DNA of 7,270 nucleotides from Caldifarciminota bacterium. GTDB taxonomy: Bacteria; WOR-3; Hydrothermia; UBA1063; CAJXJZ01. Below are positions 6,638 to 7,270 of this stretch, piece by piece; the first letter of the stretch is position 1; each line of letters starts with the position of its first letter. Below the pieces are notes generated by a model. The model worked only from the letters and a program-made list of their open reading frames with translations. It was not told where the DNA came from and ran no database searches. The translations under genes and the position numbers were made by a program. Location of the stretch: assembly GCA_027073945.1 (NCBI GenBank), contig JALTEL010000462.1, forward strand, positions 11,731 to 19,000, read 5' to 3'.

Positions 6638-6773
6638 AGGTAACCGTTCACATTTTCCCCGGCCAGCGGTAGCATTGCATCGCTTAATGCACAAGATTAA
6701 GGCACTCTGCCTATTAATCCGCACTGAACCCCTTCAAAAGGCTACCGCTGGCTGAGGACGTGAACGGTTACCT
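6638..6773. repeat. Inverted-terminal-repeat element, copy B (MITE-like)
   Basis: A 136-base non-coding element between fliE and fliF. The ends are a perfect 14-base inverted repeat, AGGTAACCGTTCAC (6638-6651) and GTGAACGGTTACCT (6760-6773). Inside lies a perfect 12-bp stem, GCCAGCGGTAGC (6662-6673) with GCTACCGCTGGC (6741-6752). Within the enclosed region a hairpin CTTAAT-GCACAAG-ATTAAG (6683-6701) is followed by GGCA-CTC-TGCC (6701-6711, sharing one base). From 6679 to 6753 it aligns without gaps to copy A (3183-3257), 69 of 75 bases identical. Compared with copy A, about 15 bases of the left arm are missing, so ACTGAACCCCTTCAAAA on the right is unpaired. No clear target duplication flanks it. 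No transposase or ORF is present, so it would be non-autonomous. Its family is not recognised. Confidence 0.85.
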
Positions 6774-6807
6774 CGAGTGAGCAGTGCAAACGGGAAATAA
6801 ATCAGGT

Positions 6808-7104
6808 TTATACCTGCATTCGCATAACGTCCTGATAAGCCTCTAATATCTTATTCCTTACTTGCATCATTGTCCTGAAAGAAATGCTTGCCTTCTCCAA
6901 TGCAATCATTGCCTCATGGATACTTCCTGAATCTTTCAATTCTACCTTTGAGATAGCATTGTCCGCATCTAGTTGAAGTTTATTGATTTCTTGAACTTTA
7001 TTTTTTAAAAGATCAGCAAAAGAAACTTTACTTTTAGTTGCTTTATTAGTTTCTTTTTGAGGAGTTAAAGCTATCGAATCTCCATGAATTAACACATTAT
7101 TCAT
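6808..7104 (-). CDS. fliE: FliE, MS-ring to rod junction protein
   Basis: A 98-residue protein, the usual FliE length. The N-terminal 25 residues are polar and variable. Residues 28-40 (SFADLLKNKVQEI) and the C-terminal block from about residue 63 (HEAMIALEKASISFRTMMQV, then RNKILEAYQDVMRMQV) are the FliE signature. FliE forms the first layer on top of the FliF ring and connects it to the proximal rod (FlgB/FlgC). It is among the first substrates exported through the gate. The ATG has a strong GGAGG eight bases upstream. It sits between flgC and fliF as expected, but its distance to fliF (195 bases) is unusually long because a repeat element lies in the gap. No odd residues are seen. Confidence 0.96.
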   Translation of the reverse strand: MNNVLIHGDSIALTPQKETNKATKSKVSFADLLKNKVQEINKLQLDADNAISKVELKDSGSIHEAMIALEKASISFRTMMQVRNKILEAYQDVMRMQV

Positions 7105-7112
7105 ACCAGAAA

Positions 7113-7120
7113 CCTCCTTT
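7113..7120 (-). promoter_or_regulatory. Strong Shine-Dalgarno for fliE
   Basis: Read on the minus strand the sequence is AAAGGAGG, followed by an 8-base spacer and the fliE ATG. It is the best ribosome binding site in the window and fixes the fliE start. It is much stronger than the sites in front of fliF, fliH, fliI and fliJ. Confidence 0.85.
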
Positions 7121-7133
7121 AGAGACTAAACAC

Positions 7134-7270
7134 TTAATATTTCCCCAATTCTAGAGCCTTAACTGCCATACTCTTTGCTGCATTAAATGCCGTAACACAG
7201 GCCTCATATGCCCTGTTTGCTATAATCATGTCCGACATTTCAACGGCTCTGTTTATCGCAGGCATAGCTA
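7134..7270 (-). CDS. flgC: FlgC, flagellar proximal rod protein (C-terminal part only)
   Basis: The 3' end of a gene that enters from the right edge: 44 complete codons followed by TAA. The peptide contains the motifs VEMSDMIIANRAYEACVTAF and NAAKSMAVKALELGKY. This is the conserved C-terminal helix of the FlgB/FlgC/FlgG rod family, and the MIxANRAYEAxVTAFNAAKSMA pattern is typical of FlgC. FlgC is an axial subunit of the proximal rod, exported through the flagellar export gate and assembled on FliE and the MS-ring. The C-terminal helix packs in the rod core with the helix of neighbouring subunits. The gene lies 29 bases upstream of fliE, the usual flgB-flgC-fliE order. The start and most of the protein are outside the window, so length and integrity cannot be judged. 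Confidence 0.93.
   Translation of the reverse strand, partial: AMPAINRAVEMSDMIIANRAYEACVTAFNAAKSMAVKALELGKY

Noticed and set aside
3127..6773. CRISPR-type repeats
   Set aside because: Only two copies, about 3.5 kb apart, with ordinary genes between and no short regular spacers.
6638..6773. IS66-type insertion ends (which also begin GTAA)
   Set aside because: Only the first few bases agree and no 8-base target duplication is seen at either copy, so no family is assigned.

Overview
The window is a single minus-strand flagellar operon read from high to low coordinates: flgC (3' end only), fliE, fliF, fliG, fliH, fliI, fliJ, a MotE-type gene, then the 5' part of a probable fliK. Every gene is on the minus strand. 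The open frames on the plus strand are antisense shadows. The order (rod protein, FliE, MS-ring, rotor, export ATPase complex, MotE, hook-length control) and the AT-rich composition fit a Gram-negative, deep-branching motile bacterium such as a Desulfobacterota or Nitrospirota member. That assignment is inferred from synteny and is not proven.

From the right: flgC ends at 7134 and fliE (7104-6808) follows after 29 bases with a strong Shine-Dalgarno. A 195-base gap with a repeat element (copy B) separates fliE from fliF (6612-5038). fliG (5000-3981) follows after 37 bases and overlaps fliH (3994-3314) by 14 bases. A 188-base gap, almost filled by a second copy (copy A), separates fliH from fliI (3125-1815). 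fliJ (1774-1310) overlaps motE (1335-733, TTG start) by 26 bases. A 169-base AT-rich gap leads to the fliK-like gene (563 to beyond the left edge).

The genes build one machine. FliF is the membrane MS-ring. FliE joins it to the rod, of which FlgC is a subunit. FliG mounts on the FliF tail and receives torque. FliH, FliI and FliJ form the export ATPase complex that feeds rod, hook and filament subunits to the export gate. MotE-type proteins are periplasmic factors that act with the stator. FliK sets hook length.

The unusual part is the repeat. Two dispersed elements with terminal inverted repeats of the form GTAACCGTTCAC / GTGAACGGTTAC sit in two gaps of an otherwise compact operon. Each has an internal stem capped by a conserved loop region that itself contains small hairpins. 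A 75-base ungapped stretch matches at 69 positions between copies, and four of the six differences form two compensatory base-pair changes. This points to a structured, non-autonomous mobile element (MITE-like) or structured RNA element. Copy A ends one base from the fliI start codon. A short terminal-repeat-like remnant lies between fliI and fliJ. No transposase gene is present in the window.
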